Source of the DNA: Kitagawia praeruptora
Taxonomy: Eukaryota; Streptophyta; Magnoliopsida; Apiales; Apiaceae
Direction: 5' to 3'
NCBI GenBank assembly: GCA_037693485.1
Contig: CM075351.1
Coordinates: 66,118,001 to 66,182,000, forward strand
Length of the DNA stretch: 64,000 nt
In this document: piece after piece, positions 23,901 through 34,813 of the stretch
Position numbering within the stretch: the stretch's first letter is position 1
Layout of the letters: every line of letters begins with the position of its first letter
The notes under the pieces: model-generated
The model's input: only the letters and a program-made list of their open reading frames with translations
What the model was told of the DNA's origin: nothing
Databases searched by the model: none
Program-made: the position numbers and the translations under genes

Positions 23901-24892
23901 TATATGTGTCTCCATTCCAATGAAGAACTTCTTGTTAATCATTGTTAAATAATATATGTTGTAGCCTAATATCCTGTTGGGACCTGGTATGATACCTTAA
24001 TATTTTAGATGAGTTGGTTCAATTAAATAAATTTTATTGTTCAGTCACATATGCCTCCGCCGAGACTTGATCCAAAAGAAAACGCATTTGCACTAATTTA
24101 TGCCTGGTAGATAATCGTGCAATGACTTGATCCTAGAGAAAACGCATATGCACTAGTTTATGCCTCGTAGATACTCGTGCAAGGGGTGTTCATTCGGTTG
24201 TACTTATTACATAGAGTCATAGAAAATGCTTGAAAAATAGAAAGTATAACATTTTTCCATATCTTGTGTAATAGCAATTACTAGCCTCAGAGATTGTACA
24301 ACTTGTAATTTGCCAGAAGTAGAATAGTAGCACTTATTAACTTTCAAATCTTTTTAACATTTCAAGCTGAATAAAACATCAACTATATCTTGTTTTAGCA
24401 GATGAAGGTGGTGTATCATCAGATGACGAATTTAGTGGAGGCGAGATAGAGGTACAAGATGTCCAAACTAGAACCGAAGACAGAGAACTGAAAGATAGGC
24501 TTCTACACAAGTTTGGTAGTCACATAAGTAAACTAAAGATGGAATTCTCAAAGAAGAAGCAGAAAGGGAAGCTACCTAAGGAGGCAAGGGATACTTTACT
24601 AGACTGGTGGAAGGTGCATAACAAATGGCCTTACCCAACTGTATGTACATGTTTCGACAAGTTTCTATTTTCAATGGATAATGAATTTATTCTATCAGGA
24701 TCATATAAACTGCAATCTTTTTCTTTTTAGGAAGCTGACAAAATTTTCTTGGCTGAATCAACGGGTTTAGACCAGAAGCAAATTAACAATTGGTTTATAA
24801 ACCAACGGAAGCGGCACTGGAAACCGTCAGAAGATATGCAATTAGCTGTTATGGATAGTATATCTGGACAATTCTATGCTACCGATGACTGA
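14992..24892 (+). CDS. KNAT6-like: Class I KNOX homeobox transcription factor, KNAT2/KNAT6-like
   Basis: Exons are 14992-15309, 15455-15577, 15681-15792, 24402-24640 and 24731-24892. All introns are GT-AG, phases agree, and the product is 317 residues. KNOX1 is at about residues 82-125 (SLVKAKIASHPYYPRLLQAYIDCQKVGAPPEI read in pieces), KNOX2 at about 135-184 (DPELDEFMETYC, RPFDEATSFL), the ELK domain at 213-234 (ELKDRLLHKFGSHISKLK) and the TALE homeodomain at about 235-297 with the PYP loop (261-263) and helix 3 WFINQRKRHWKPS. KNOX proteins act in the nucleus, pair with BELL homeodomain proteins and keep shoot meristem cells undifferentiated. SDELMSAASAISEAAS near the N-terminus fits KNAT2/KNAT6 better than STM or KNAT1. 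The start ATG precedes MDGMHGH, like KNAT6. The third intron is very long (8609 bp). Confidence 0.93.
17899..18076. repeat. Tandem duplication, 89-bp unit
   Basis: Copy 1 starts caaattctattttatgaag at 17899 and copy 2 starts with the same word at 17988. The copies differ at several positions, so this is an older duplication. Confidence 0.85.
18105..18366. repeat. Diverged repeat pair with gatgtggga motif (TRIM/LTR-like)
   Basis: Two related segments (about 18110-18203 and 18268-18366) share cgcacggatt, aactccaaaag, taactagct-cttataaattag and ctacccctctcacaaa-gatg. The pattern resembles small non-autonomous LTR elements, but I could not define termini. Confidence 0.4.
19851..19996. repeat. 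Perfect tandem duplication, 73-bp unit
   Basis: The unit starting attgatatgcaactgaaaag occurs at 19851 and 19924 with no difference seen, so it is a recent duplication or an assembly artefact. Confidence 0.9.
21078..21490. repeat. Two adjacent foldback-like segments (ccTcagg motifs)
   Basis: Segment one (about 21078-21283) and segment two (about 21298-21488) each start gagaaaaa and have inverted tgaggt/acctca words at their ends. They look like two related, degenerate MITEs side by side. Termini and target duplications are not clear. Confidence 0.35.
23328..23562. mobile_element. Stowaway MITE in KNOX intron 3
   Basis: Near-perfect terminal inverted repeats of about 80 bp (ctccctccggtccattatat ... 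atataatggaccggagggag) flanked by TA (23326-23327, 23563-23564). Tc1/mariner-type non-autonomous element. Confidence 0.9.
23583..23802. mobile_element. Tourist-like (PIF/Harbinger) MITE in KNOX intron 3
   Basis: Ends GGGCCCGTTTGG and CCAAACACCCCC are flanked by the 3-bp duplication TAA (23580-23582, 23803-23805). It lies only 20 bp from the Stowaway element. The core is A+T-rich with aagtaacttat inverted words. Confidence 0.8.
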
Positions 24893-26445
24893 TCATGGAT
24901 AATATTCATGAATTTACGGTAATCTGATGATTATTAGTATATCAGTCCATGATTTTTGTATATTCTAAATTGTTACCCTTACTGTCATTACTAGTGCCAT
25001 GTTTCTAATATAAGACCAACAATGTCCATGTCTAGCTGCTGATACTTCTTTGAATCTAACAGTATATAAATGAATTATAAGCTTTCGTTCTTTAAAAATG
25101 GTAGTTTTGTATTAGAAACAAGGCATCGACTTTGATTTGCTTGTATGATCGTGTGTACTTAGGTTAGTTGACTATCAATGGAAAGTTAACTACCATGAAT
25201 TAAATTTTAAATACCATCTATGTAAATCTTTTTGGTTAGTAGATTATAGACCTCCATGATGTGTTTGGGAATAGAGGGTTCCGCTTACCACTACTGGAAA
25301 GAATCTTGCAAATCCTTAGACGATATGAACCCATACACAATTGGCAGAGTGAACACCGATTAACATGTGACAGACATTTTTCATAGACTATACTTGTTTT
25401 TTGGATTTTCTAGGTTTAACTGAGTTTTGTTTCACAACAGATTCTCTGTCTATTTATGTTTCTAAACAGATTATCTGTCTATTTATGTTTTTAATGCTTA
25501 ACAAACTATAGGGGCTGTTGTGGGTTGCCTCATACAATCAGACAAACCGTGACATGACAAGAAATAAGTAGTACCATGAAGAAAACACATGCAGATGTAT
25601 GAAACAAAGATCATGTTCTTTCTGCTTCTTCTATCTAAATTTTTCAACATTTAATAGGAGCAAAATTAGATGATCGGTGACTACTCTTTTATCACCGCAT
25701 TAAACTATTCATGGTCTTTATTGAAATCTCTGGTCAGGATGAGTTTTCTGTTCAGGACTACTGTACAATATTTGTGCAGTATTTTTTTTTTTAACCGATT
25801 TGTTGCTTGTCTACTTACCTACTTAAGTTGTTAATGTTTAAGTCAATACTATTATACTGTTAAAGTGTCTTGCCTTGTATATTTTTTATCTTTCAAATGA
25901 TTTTGTTAAAATTAATCAAGAAGAAAAATTGTTTTAAAGGCCTTTACCGTTTTACTTCACCCATGACCCCTCTATGGTCCGTATGAAGTATGCTTAACGA
26001 AGTCTAGGGACAACCTTTGTCGTTGTATTGTACAACAATACAAATCGTGACATAAAATGAAATAAGATGTTCCAGAAGATAGCGCAGCATGCTATATACA
26101 TAGGATTATAATTATATCGCTGAATATACTATTTATCCCACATTAAGATATTGAGGTTCTCTACTAGTTCCTGGAATATTCTTCCCTTATTCGAAGTTCA
26201 TTATCACCATGATTTTGCTGAGAAATTATGGTTTTAAGCTTTGCAAGCTATACGGGCTGTTATCGTTTCTCTCATACAGTAAGACATACTGTGACAGAAC
26301 AAGAAGCAAGCAGTTCACCAGATAGAGTGAATACGTGCTGTTTCCTAACCACAATACTTTGCTAGAAAAAATTCAAAAAGACAAAGGTTTATGGAGTGCT
26401 AATAGATTACATTTTACCTAACATTTAAGAGTTTAATTTCCCAAA
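24893..26445. other. KNOX-NRT2.5 convergent intergenic region
   Basis: A+T-rich spacer between two genes that converge tail to tail. A short tandem duplication of cagatt-tctgtctatttatgttt lies near 25438-25491. Related words (gggctgtt, ctcatacart-agac, cgtgaca) recur near 25510, 26030 and 26255, suggesting an old dispersed or local repeat. No gene seen. Confidence 0.6.
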
Positions 26446-28892
26446 TTATGCATGCCGTATTGTTTCCGGAGTTCCATTTGAAGGCGTGAGAGCAGATTTC
26501 ACCCTCTTACCTCTTTCACCTCTGCTGTTCTCTGCAAATTTTAGGCTTGCTTTGTGGTAACCTTTCTCTTGTTCCTCTTCAGTCCACTCAGACATGTAGT
26601 AGTCCTCTTCCGTAATACCTTTAGATGATGCACCCCAAAACAAACCTCCCCATTGTGGAAAGTAGATAAGCAGTATTGGAAGAGTGCAGCATATTATCAT
26701 GATTCCCATGAGAGTTATACCTGTCTCAGTTTTAAATCTTGATCCTCTGAAGAAGATTACTTGTGTCAGAACTGCCCCTGCACTTCCACCTCCTCCGATC
26801 AACCCTGATATCACGCCAAGAGACCTGTTGAAAGATGTAGTACTAGTAATTAGTTTTTTTTTTAATTTTATTAAGGTGGATATTTAAGTGCTAAAAAAAT
26901 CTTTTCTCGGATCTAGGATGCGAAGATAAGGATTGCTTATTCATATTTGCTTTTTTGTTTATAATTTTTGGCAATAACACTAAGACTCGAACTCTCAATC
27001 TCTTGTTGCTAAAAGAAACGAGCATTCACTAAGCTACGATGTTAGGAATTTTGTTCATATCTATTTAGCGGTCGCACAACTGGACAAGGGATATTGTAAG
27101 ATCTAGTAACTAATTGTATACGTTGAACAACCGGATAAGGGATATCGTAAGAACTAGTAATTAATTGTATCTTCGGTGGCAATGAGCTCATATTATGCTT
27201 AGACACATTTGCCGAGCAACACTCTAGTAGTAAGAACTAGTAACTAACTTCATCAGAATTGAACAACTTTATGAAGAACTAGTTACTAGTCTAAACGAGA
27301 TTAAGACAATACTGGAATTAAACAAGCAGAGGAGAGATCAGACAGTGCGTACTTGGTGCGCAATCATATCTGCATAGCAATTAAACAGTTTGATAGAAGA
27401 CTTTTGACAAAAAATGTAACTAATTCTATCAAGGAAGACAATAACCGAAATCAAACAACTGACAAAGAGTATAATCATAAGTCATAACTGCAACTACTAA
27501 ACAACCTAATAGTAGATAAAGGAGTAACTCATTTCATCAGAGGAATACAAACTAAAATAAACAACCTCATAAAAGATGAATTGATAATAAATTTTCTTAA
27601 AAGACCATATAAGAAATGTTTTTAAAATCATTATGTGGATTTAGTCGGCATAGATAGAATATAAAATATTACGTGCCAGCCTTGTTTTAAGTTCTGAAAT
27701 TAGATAGAATATAAAAAATTACGTGTGTTTCTGGAAGAAGATACCTTCTTGAAACAAAAGGAACTACTCCATATGTTAGACCGCATGAAGCTTGAACAAA
27801 TACAGAGAATACAAGCATCACGGCAATGGATGCATTTAAAGATCCCAATCTTCCCAAAAGAACGCAAAAGAGGCCTCCGAGAATTTGCACAACAAACAGA
27901 GTCCATAGCCGACCCCTCATCCCGAACCTTGCTGCCATGATATCTGAGATGTAGCCTCCGAACGGCCTTGAAAATATGTTTGCTAACCCAAAGCTTGCTG
28001 CAATGATTCCTGCGGTGTGAAGATTCACTTGAAATCTATCATAAAAATACTGTGCAATTATGTTGTCCACAGTTAGTTCAACACCGAAACAATACCCATA
28101 AGTTAGTGCTAAGATCCATCCTCTGTAATTTGTGATTGCCTGGTACAACACTTTTGAAAATTTATCTTTGTGCTTATCCCCAGATTTCTCAAGTCGTGAG
28201 AAGTTGCCGTCAGGTAAGTCTTGTCCTAAGAAAAAGACCGAATATGCTAACAAGGTTTGGAACAAAGCTGGAATGAAGAAAGCAATTCTCCATGCTGTGA
28301 ATTTAGTTGCACCAATATTGTGAATAATTGTAAACACATATGGCATTATGATCTGAGTTGCCCCGCCACCAAGGTTTCCCCAACCTCCGGTTAAGCCATT
28401 AGCAGTGCCAACGACGGGAGCAGAAAACATTGAGCTCATCCAGTACTGAGTTGACACAAAAGTGGCAATCGAAAAGCCAATAAGAAAGCGTACAACTATG
28501 AACGAGGCTGGGGAGTTTGCCATTGCACTGCAGTAAACTGCCGGTGTTGTAAGGAGCATGAGTGTTGCTGATGCAACACGGGGACCAAACAAGTCGCATA
28601 ACGTTCCCATCATAATTCTTGCAAAAACTGCTCCGGATACAGCTGCAATCCCTGCATTTCCGATGTCTGTTGATGTCAAGTTAAGGTTATCGCGAATAAC
28701 AGGTATAAGTGGTGGAGCAGCAAAGGTTGATACAAAACAAGCAAAGAAGGACATATAAGACAGATGAAATGCTCTCATGTGAGGAGCTGCAACCGAGAAA
28801 ATTCTCAGCTTAGTCGCCTTATGCTCCGAATCCACAGGAATAGAAAACAGACCATTGTTCTCTCTCCCGGTTTCTGACTGAGATTTCTCCAT
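26446..28892 (-). CDS. NRT2.5-like: High-affinity nitrate transporter, NRT2.5-like
   Basis: Exon 1 is 28892-27745 and exon 2 is 26824-26446, joined across a 920-bp GT-AG intron at SRR/SLG. The product is 508 residues, the usual NRT2 length (an upstream in-frame ATG at 28907 would add five). The N-terminus IPVDSEHKATKLRIFSVAAPHMRAFHLS is best matched by NRT2.5. Multiple hydrophobic segments, GTLCDLFGPR and FGLANIFSRPFGG are major-facilitator/nitrate-nitrite-porter signatures, and YFPQWGGLFWG-SSKG-TEEDYY is the conserved C-terminal region. NRT2 proteins import nitrate with protons at the plasma membrane, normally with an NAR2/NRT3 partner. In Arabidopsis NRT2.5 acts under nitrogen starvation (family knowledge). 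No lesions are seen. Confidence 0.93.
26975..27055 (-). repeat. tRNA-like SINE fragment in NRT2.5 intron
   Basis: Read on the minus strand it has an A-box-like TAGCTTAGTGAATGC followed about 35 bp later by a B-box-like GAGTTCGAGTCT. This suggests a tRNA-derived SINE head. No clear tail or target duplication. Confidence 0.4.
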
Positions 28893-31800
28893 CTCAAGTT
28901 TATGCAATTTTGTTTGCTCAACTCGAATTCTCAGTCAGTGCTAAGAATTTTTAAACGCTTGAATGACATAAAAACATCGCAAACTGTCAGTTCTGATAAT
29001 ATACTGAAATTCTAAAGAAAGTGACAGGGGAAAACAGACTATTAACTATTTATGCGTACACTGTGAATTGGAGGATCGTGAGTTTATACTTGGCCTTTGT
29101 AGTAGAGAAAAGAACATTTTGAAAAGTAAAAACCCTCCAAATAGCTACCAAGTCTTATGACTGCTTGTGCTCCACATGCAGGAATAACAACATGTGGTTT
29201 GAATTCGAAAAATTTGGTTCTTTCCGGAGGGGTTAAAATTGGACAATTTTCAAGTTCATTAGCTTCCGTTCATTTCAATATTAACTCGGGTTTCAATCCC
29301 GTCATTGTTCATGCTTCGCATTTCTTTTCTATAATTTTTATCGCTAAATTATTTTTCCAGTAAAAACTCGTTTCTTTGTTGCAATTCAAATTTTGTTTAT
29401 AATTTTTCATTATATTCCGGCCTCGTTTAATTTCTTCCGTCCAAACAGAATATTCTTTCTAAATTTTAATAGCCAGAGTGGTTGGAAGTTTGAAATTAAG
29501 GAAAAGATATGTAGTGATGTACCAAAACCACAGTTCAATTATTTGACTCTGGAGATTGTGTGCCCAGCCTCTATACTAGAGGTGCATGTTCTTTGACTTT
29601 TGGCAACTATATTTTTTAATTTATTACCCCTTTTCTGAATTTACATATCCTTTTTGATTTTTAATGATCAAATTAATCAATTTTTGATTAAATATTAAAA
29701 ATTATTCAATTATTATTTTTAAAAACTGAAATTTTAAAATAGATTATATGTACTTTTTAACGATATTTTTTTTTCTCAAATTTATATTACATATAAATTT
29801 CAGTTAAATTTTGATCAATTTAATCAATCTAAAATCAAAAGAAACATGTATAATGGGACAGAGATAGTAGATTATATTATGATGGTCAATATATATTACG
29901 CTAGCTGATAACACAAGTGAAGCTTGGGCACATATTGAACATGAGCCGAGATAAAAATATTAATATTAATATTGTTAAATTATTTAATTATGTAGTTATA
30001 GAGAATTGGATCCGAGATAAAAATTAAAAAAATTAAAGTAAATAAATCTTTATAATTATGTAGCAGTAGTTATAAGGAATAGAACCTGAACATGAGATAA
30101 AACTAAAAAAATAAAAATAATTATGTATTTACAAGGAATCAACCCCAAATTTAGTAATAATCAAATTTGGTATTTTGATAAGGTTTTTCGCATTTATAAA
30201 GGGTATATATTTTAATGTAATTTTTTTCCCCATGTATCACACTGTCGATACGAATCGATCGTGACAAATGATATCCTTTCCATATTCTGTAAATTTATGA
30301 ACATTACGAAAGCAGCTGAGTGTGATCATATTGGCTTTATTTGACTTGGAGGAGGGGATGGGAGAGGGAGTTGCTTGTGGACTTGTTCCATCCCATTCCT
30401 AGTCTGAACCCTGTGTGCATCTTTCGTTGTAATATACGTATTTAGTAGGAGTACTAGATAACTAGTCAACCACGAATATTCAAAGCAAACAAGAATCTCT
30501 GGATTGACACCTAATTTCCTGATTAATTATTTCGTCCCTTGATAATTATTTGTACCAAAAACGAGCACCACTGGATTTGTTAAGTTGGATAATCTCTAAA
30601 GTATTTACTAATTGTTTATAATTGTGAGAACACTGCTCTTGAATAAGTCTTGATATGGTGATTCCTTAATCACCTTTTATAGTTTTACTAAACCCATGTT
30701 TAGAAATAAAATAAAGAAAAGTGTAATAAAGGTTTATCTGGAATACATTATTAACAAGTTTATCATCTTGATTATCCTTATTAGAAAAGGATAAGCTGCA
30801 AACACATGAAGCACATCTGTTTACATATCCTCAATACACTGCAAATTAGTTCCAAGAATATGTGAAGTGTGAATAATCATGTCCAGATTAAGAGTCAATG
30901 GGCATAACAGTACTTTTAAAGTTTTAACATCCTACACTAGACCAGTGTGTTACTTCTTGGACCACATTGCATGCAAGAGGATATTAACTTCTTGGACCAC
31001 ATTGTGTGTTACTGGTACGCTACCTTGAGACTTGAGTTCATACTTTGTACGATTAAATGCTCTCTCAAGTCAAATGTTAATGTATTTACATATTTTGTTG
31101 TTGACCACAAGGAGCATACCTTACCATTGCTTAATTGCCTATTAGCATAGTAAAGAGTAACATTGTTTTTTTGTGTGACAGACACACTTACTGTAATCAC
31201 AACAATTTTTTTAGGATTTTCACAGTATGGCGCTTATTATCCGTAAAAAAACTATATATGTCAAAATATGTTGCATCAATTATCGATTAGGATTCGGAGT
31301 CTATAATAGTGTAGCTGTTGTAAATCAAACTAATGCCCGACGACCATCATTTTCACAAGTCTCCTTAAACATTTTTGTCCTCACAACTCTGGTTTTGTCT
31401 GCATTAGACATCTTTGTCATGGGTCTATTCGCTTGTAATAATAAAATTTAAATATATTTATATAAACGTTTACCGGGAATATGATAACTAATACACCAGA
31501 ATACCATATGTTCATCCGATTACCTGGTATGAATATTTTTTCCATAATCAAATGGTTTATACGTACTTTCGTTGATTCGCTTGTATGTTCCTATATGTTT
31601 GATTTTTTTAGCATGATTGCTGAATTTTTAGTTCTGTTTTACATTTGCTAAGAAAGCAGTGTCAGTGTTAAGCTCTATTATGAACTGCACACTTTTTGCA
31701 TAACATTTCCGTCAACTGATAGTGCAAACACTGAACTGTTTCTTTCAGTTTGAAAATTGTCAGCAAATAAAGTAAGCTCAGGATTATTTTTTACAAACTT

Positions 31801-32136
31801 TGAAGTGATTAAACGACAACGTAGTCTGAATTTCAAAATTGATGATTGATCTCCCGTTCATTACTTAAAATTTTGTTCGAAAGGGACTGAAAACATCAAT
31901 ATATACGAATAAAATGTGTTTTTTTTTTATAAAATAAAAGTTGGGTGTAGCCCCGTGTAGGTGTTGAACTGTTGATTTGTTAGTAACAAGCCCAGTGCAG
32001 TGTCTCAGTTTAGTTCTATGTCAAATGCTGATTCATATGTTGTCCTACTTTTGGTTGCGAAAAACATGCATTGTTGCACACTTGCACAAGTAATTAGTGG
32101 CTCCAATGCGAAAACTTATTCATCCATAGTGTGTGG
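28893..32136. other. Intergenic region upstream of NRT2.5 and PMEI-like gene
   Basis: The two genes here diverge, so this holds both promoters. 29950-30240 has aattatgtagttat-ggaat words that recur in KNOX intron 3 near 21590-21700, a sign of a dispersed element. The phrase acttcttggaccacattg is duplicated at 30951 and 30989. No gene recognised; small open frames look random. Confidence 0.5.
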
Positions 32137-32145
32137 CAATTAAAG

Positions 32146-32342
32146 GGGTGAGGATCCTCTGTCCCTTTATTCAGGTCCCCTTTTGTGTCCCTTATACAAA
32201 ATGGGTGTCCCTGGCGGGGCCCATTGTAAGGAAAATGGAAATAAATTTTATTTCCATTTTCCTTATAATGGGTCCCGCCAAGGACACCCATTTTGTATAA
32301 GGGATACAGGAACATGGAGAAGTGGACAGAGAATCCGGGCTC
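32146..32342. mobile_element. Foldback MITE with 9-bp target duplication
   Basis: Long inverted arms (ttcaggtcccc... cttatacaaaatgggtgtcc and their complement) meet near 32247, giving an almost complete hairpin. It is flanked by the 9-bp direct repeat caattaaag (32137-32145, 32343-32351), as made by Mutator-like transposases. It sits about 290 bp upstream of the PMEI-like start codon. Confidence 0.85.
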
Positions 32343-32633
32343 CAATTAAAGTAGTGTCCTCCTATTTTTGGTTAAAAGAAGTTAAGATATTGATTGTTGC
32401 TCGAAAAAGATCATCCCCCAAATATAGCTCCTTTAGTTTTTAAAAAATAAACTAAAATATATAGCTGTCTTATGAGGCGTTGGAAGTGTACCAAAACTTG
32501 CTACAATCAAGGCAATCTTCATATAAAAATAATAAAATGTTGATGGTCACCCAAAGACTCTGAAGGCAGGAGAAATCAATTTAGAAAAACAAAAAACTGA
32601 TCACGATCGACCTTCGTATTGGAGCCAGGAAAA

Positions 32634-33197
32634 ATGGCTTCTAAAGTATGTACAAATTCATCTATAGCTATGATTATTGTCCTTGCTCTCTTTGCAAATT
32701 GCGCAAAATCTCACGCCCCCCATAGTTCTCCAGGCCCTGTGGGTTTTCAAGGCCCCGGTATTTTTCAAGGCCCCGTCAATGAATTCTGCAGAACAGCTGA
32801 TCACAAGGAGCTATGCACCAGGATGGTTCGAGGGGCAACTAATTTACACGATGCTACCAGATATGCAGTTGAATCAGCTTTGAATATAGCTCTAAAGTTG
32901 CAGCAGATGTATTCAATGCTTGAGCCAGCACTTCATCTTCTTCCTCCCAAAACCAAAAAAAGCGTGCTTGACACGTGTCGTCAAAATTTTGATAGTATTG
33001 TGGATGATCTTAAAACGGGCTTAGATTATATTGAAAAGAACGATTTGGCCAGCCTTAATGTGCATTTATCTGCGGTGACTTCGTCTGATTGTTCTGATGC
33101 ATTTGATGGCGCCTTAATGCCTCAGCCTGTTGCTGATAGAATTACCATGATGACTCAGGCAGCTGATAACTGCTTGGCTGTGTCCGAACAGATTTGA
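32634..33197 (+). CDS. Invertase/pectin methylesterase inhibitor-like secreted protein
   Basis: A single-exon gene of 187 residues starting at the first ATG (MASKVCTNSS). Residues 1-26 form a signal peptide (hydrophobic IAMIIVLALFANC, cut near AKS/HA). A short Gly/Pro stretch with a repeated FQGP lies at 31-48. The four-helix PMEI domain carries its disulfide cysteines: Cys52 and Cys61 (FCRTADHKELC) in the N-terminal hairpin, and Cys115 (DTCRQNF) and Cys153 (SSDCSDAF) further on; a fifth is Cys180. The family inhibits either cell-wall/vacuolar invertase or pectin methylesterase in the apoplast, and sequence alone does not say which. The promoter contains a MITE at 32146-32342. No lesions seen. 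Confidence 0.85.
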   Translation: MASKVCTNSSIAMIIVLALFANCAKSHAPHSSPGPVGFQGPGIFQGPVNEFCRTADHKELCTRMVRGATNLHDATRYAVESALNIALKLQQMYSMLEPALHLLPPKTKKSVLDTCRQNFDSIVDDLKTGLDYIEKNDLASLNVHLSAVTSSDCSDAFDGALMPQPVADRITMMTQAADNCLAVSEQI

Positions 33198-33269
33198 TCT
33201 CATTATGCCTGGAATCAGATTTCCTATCAGGCTGCATGCCTCATCGTATTTTTAGTTACACATTTATTA

Positions 33270-33754
33270 CTCCCTCCGTTCCTTTTTATTAGTCGTTTTA
33301 GGTTTCTCTTAAAATTCCTTTTTATGTGTCACTTTATATTTCCAAAACATATTTAATGACTATGAAAGCTGGTCCCTGACAATCGATTGTCAGGGACCGG
33401 TTATTTAACAATCAGTTTTTAAACCGTTGGATCAACGATCCAACGGCCCCCCTGGATTATAAAAAAAATTCCCTATCCTCCGCGGACCGATCCGCGGAAA
33501 ATTTCCACGAAACGTAAAATATTTTTAATAACAGGTCCTGACAAATGATTGTCAGGGACCGGGACCCAATGACTATTATTCCACTCATTACCCTTGTATT
33601 TATGTATGTGTTTTCAATTTCTTTCTAAATACATTGAATCATAAGATTATTTAAGTAATTTTGTAACATCATTAAAAACATAAAAGTGTATTAATTACAC
33701 TTCCTTGGTTTCTACAAAATTTCTAAAACGACTAATAAAAAAGAACGGAGGGAG
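33270..33754. mobile_element. Stowaway MITE carrying a nested MITE
   Basis: TIRs ctccctccgttcctttttattagtcg and its complement end at 33754; TA duplications are at 33268-33269 and 33755-33756. About 200 bp of its 485 bp belongs to the nested element 33364-33567. It lies just 3' of the PMEI-like gene. Confidence 0.9.
33364..33567. mobile_element. MULE-type MITE nested in Stowaway
   Basis: Flanked by the exact 9-bp repeat aatgactat (33355-33363, 33568-33576). The ends share ggtccctgacaatc in inverted orientation, and each end has its own small hairpin (ccctgacaatcgattgtcaggg). The centre has ccgcggaccgatccgcgg, also self-complementary. Confidence 0.85.
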
Positions 33755-33809
33755 TATTAGTTTCTGTTACACTTACCGTTGTCACGTATGTTCAAGTATA
33801 CAAATACAA

Positions 33810-33840
33810 CTAGCTTCGTAGCCCGTGCAAGGCACGGGCA
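33810..33840 (-). mobile_element. Helitron 3' terminus
   Basis: Read on the minus strand: a perfect hairpin GCCCGTGC-CTT-GCACGGGC (33839-33821), seven bases, then CTAG (33813-33810) followed by T. This is the canonical Helitron 3' end. The body should extend to the right, but its 5' TC end was not found, probably because the A+T microsatellites and other insertions disrupt it. Confidence 0.7.
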
Positions 33841-34332
33841 TGCTCTAGATTACAAATTTATGAATTATTCGTAATCACGTAGGATTGATTTGTTGATATC
33901 TTCGATTGTTCATATCTTTGTAGCAATTGTTCTGAGTAAATAGAATTTACGCAATACCCGATCGTGACATACAAATTATAATTCTGGTTAAATTAAATCT
34001 ATTTTATATTTTACGCTATGTTTTGTTTTGTTTTGTTTTGTTAAAATAAACTTGAACGATATGTAATAAATTGGTCAATGTTAAGATCAAAACCGTACTT
34101 CGAAATATAAATATATAAAGTTAACATGGATAGATACAGAGATACATTCAAGTATTAATTATATAATAATAAATGCATAATAGTTCATATCAGTTATTAT
34201 TATATATGTAATAAATATGTTAGTGTTGCAATACCTAAATAACCCCCGAAAATATAACATAGATATAATTAGTAGAGGTAAGTATGACTTTTTATATGAA
34301 TAAATTTGCTCATGGAACCCCCTCATTTGCTC

Positions 34333-34335
<3 letters not shown>

Positions 34336-34420
<85 letters not shown>
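34336..34420. repeat. (TA)n microsatellite
   Basis: About 42 uninterrupted TA units. Confidence 0.95.
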
Positions 34421-34425
<5 letters not shown>

Positions 34426-34813
34426 ATATTGTTTTATGCGTTTACGTATTAAAGATGTGATTGATGAGTTTTACGATAGTTAATGTTAATACAAGTTTGT
34501 ATTATACTTACATAGGCATGAAGTTTTTTTTTTGTATTGGGATATTTTTTGTAATATTTAATTCGTAAATAATTAAAGTAAATCTAAAATGATTAATAAG
34601 ATATGGTATATGTTAGTGAATATTATAGCACATTATAACATATCCACATAAATTTATATATGTATTTATGTTTGTACAAGTTTATGTATGTATAATTATG
34701 CAGTAATTAATATATTATAAATAATGAAATATTAGTAGATTATACAACATAAATGTATGTATGCATGTATGTATGTATGTATGTATGTATTCTATATAGT
34801 ATGTATGTATATA

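Larger units (their letters stand above)
15793..24401 (+). other. KNOX intron 3, 8.6 kb, repeat-loaded
   Basis: It separates the KNOX2-coding exon from the ELK/homeobox exons. It holds two tandem duplications, a diverged repeat pair, foldback-like segments, a Stowaway and a Tourist-like MITE (each listed separately), and CGGTCC-rich stretches at 21940-22090 and 22430-22570. The segment about 20340-20870 is less A+T-rich than the rest and has the word ggatatgatagggcc twice (20341, 20480). No gene is seen inside; the small open frames show no recognisable domain. KNOX introns are known to carry regulatory elements, so part of this may be regulatory (inference). Confidence 0.8.

Noticed and set aside
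27700..28758. Small open frames on the other frames and strand of the NRT2.5 exon
   Set aside because: Shadow frames of the real minus-strand gene.
32094..32443. Paired open frames on both strands with near-identical peptides
   Set aside because: They are the two arms of a foldback MITE.
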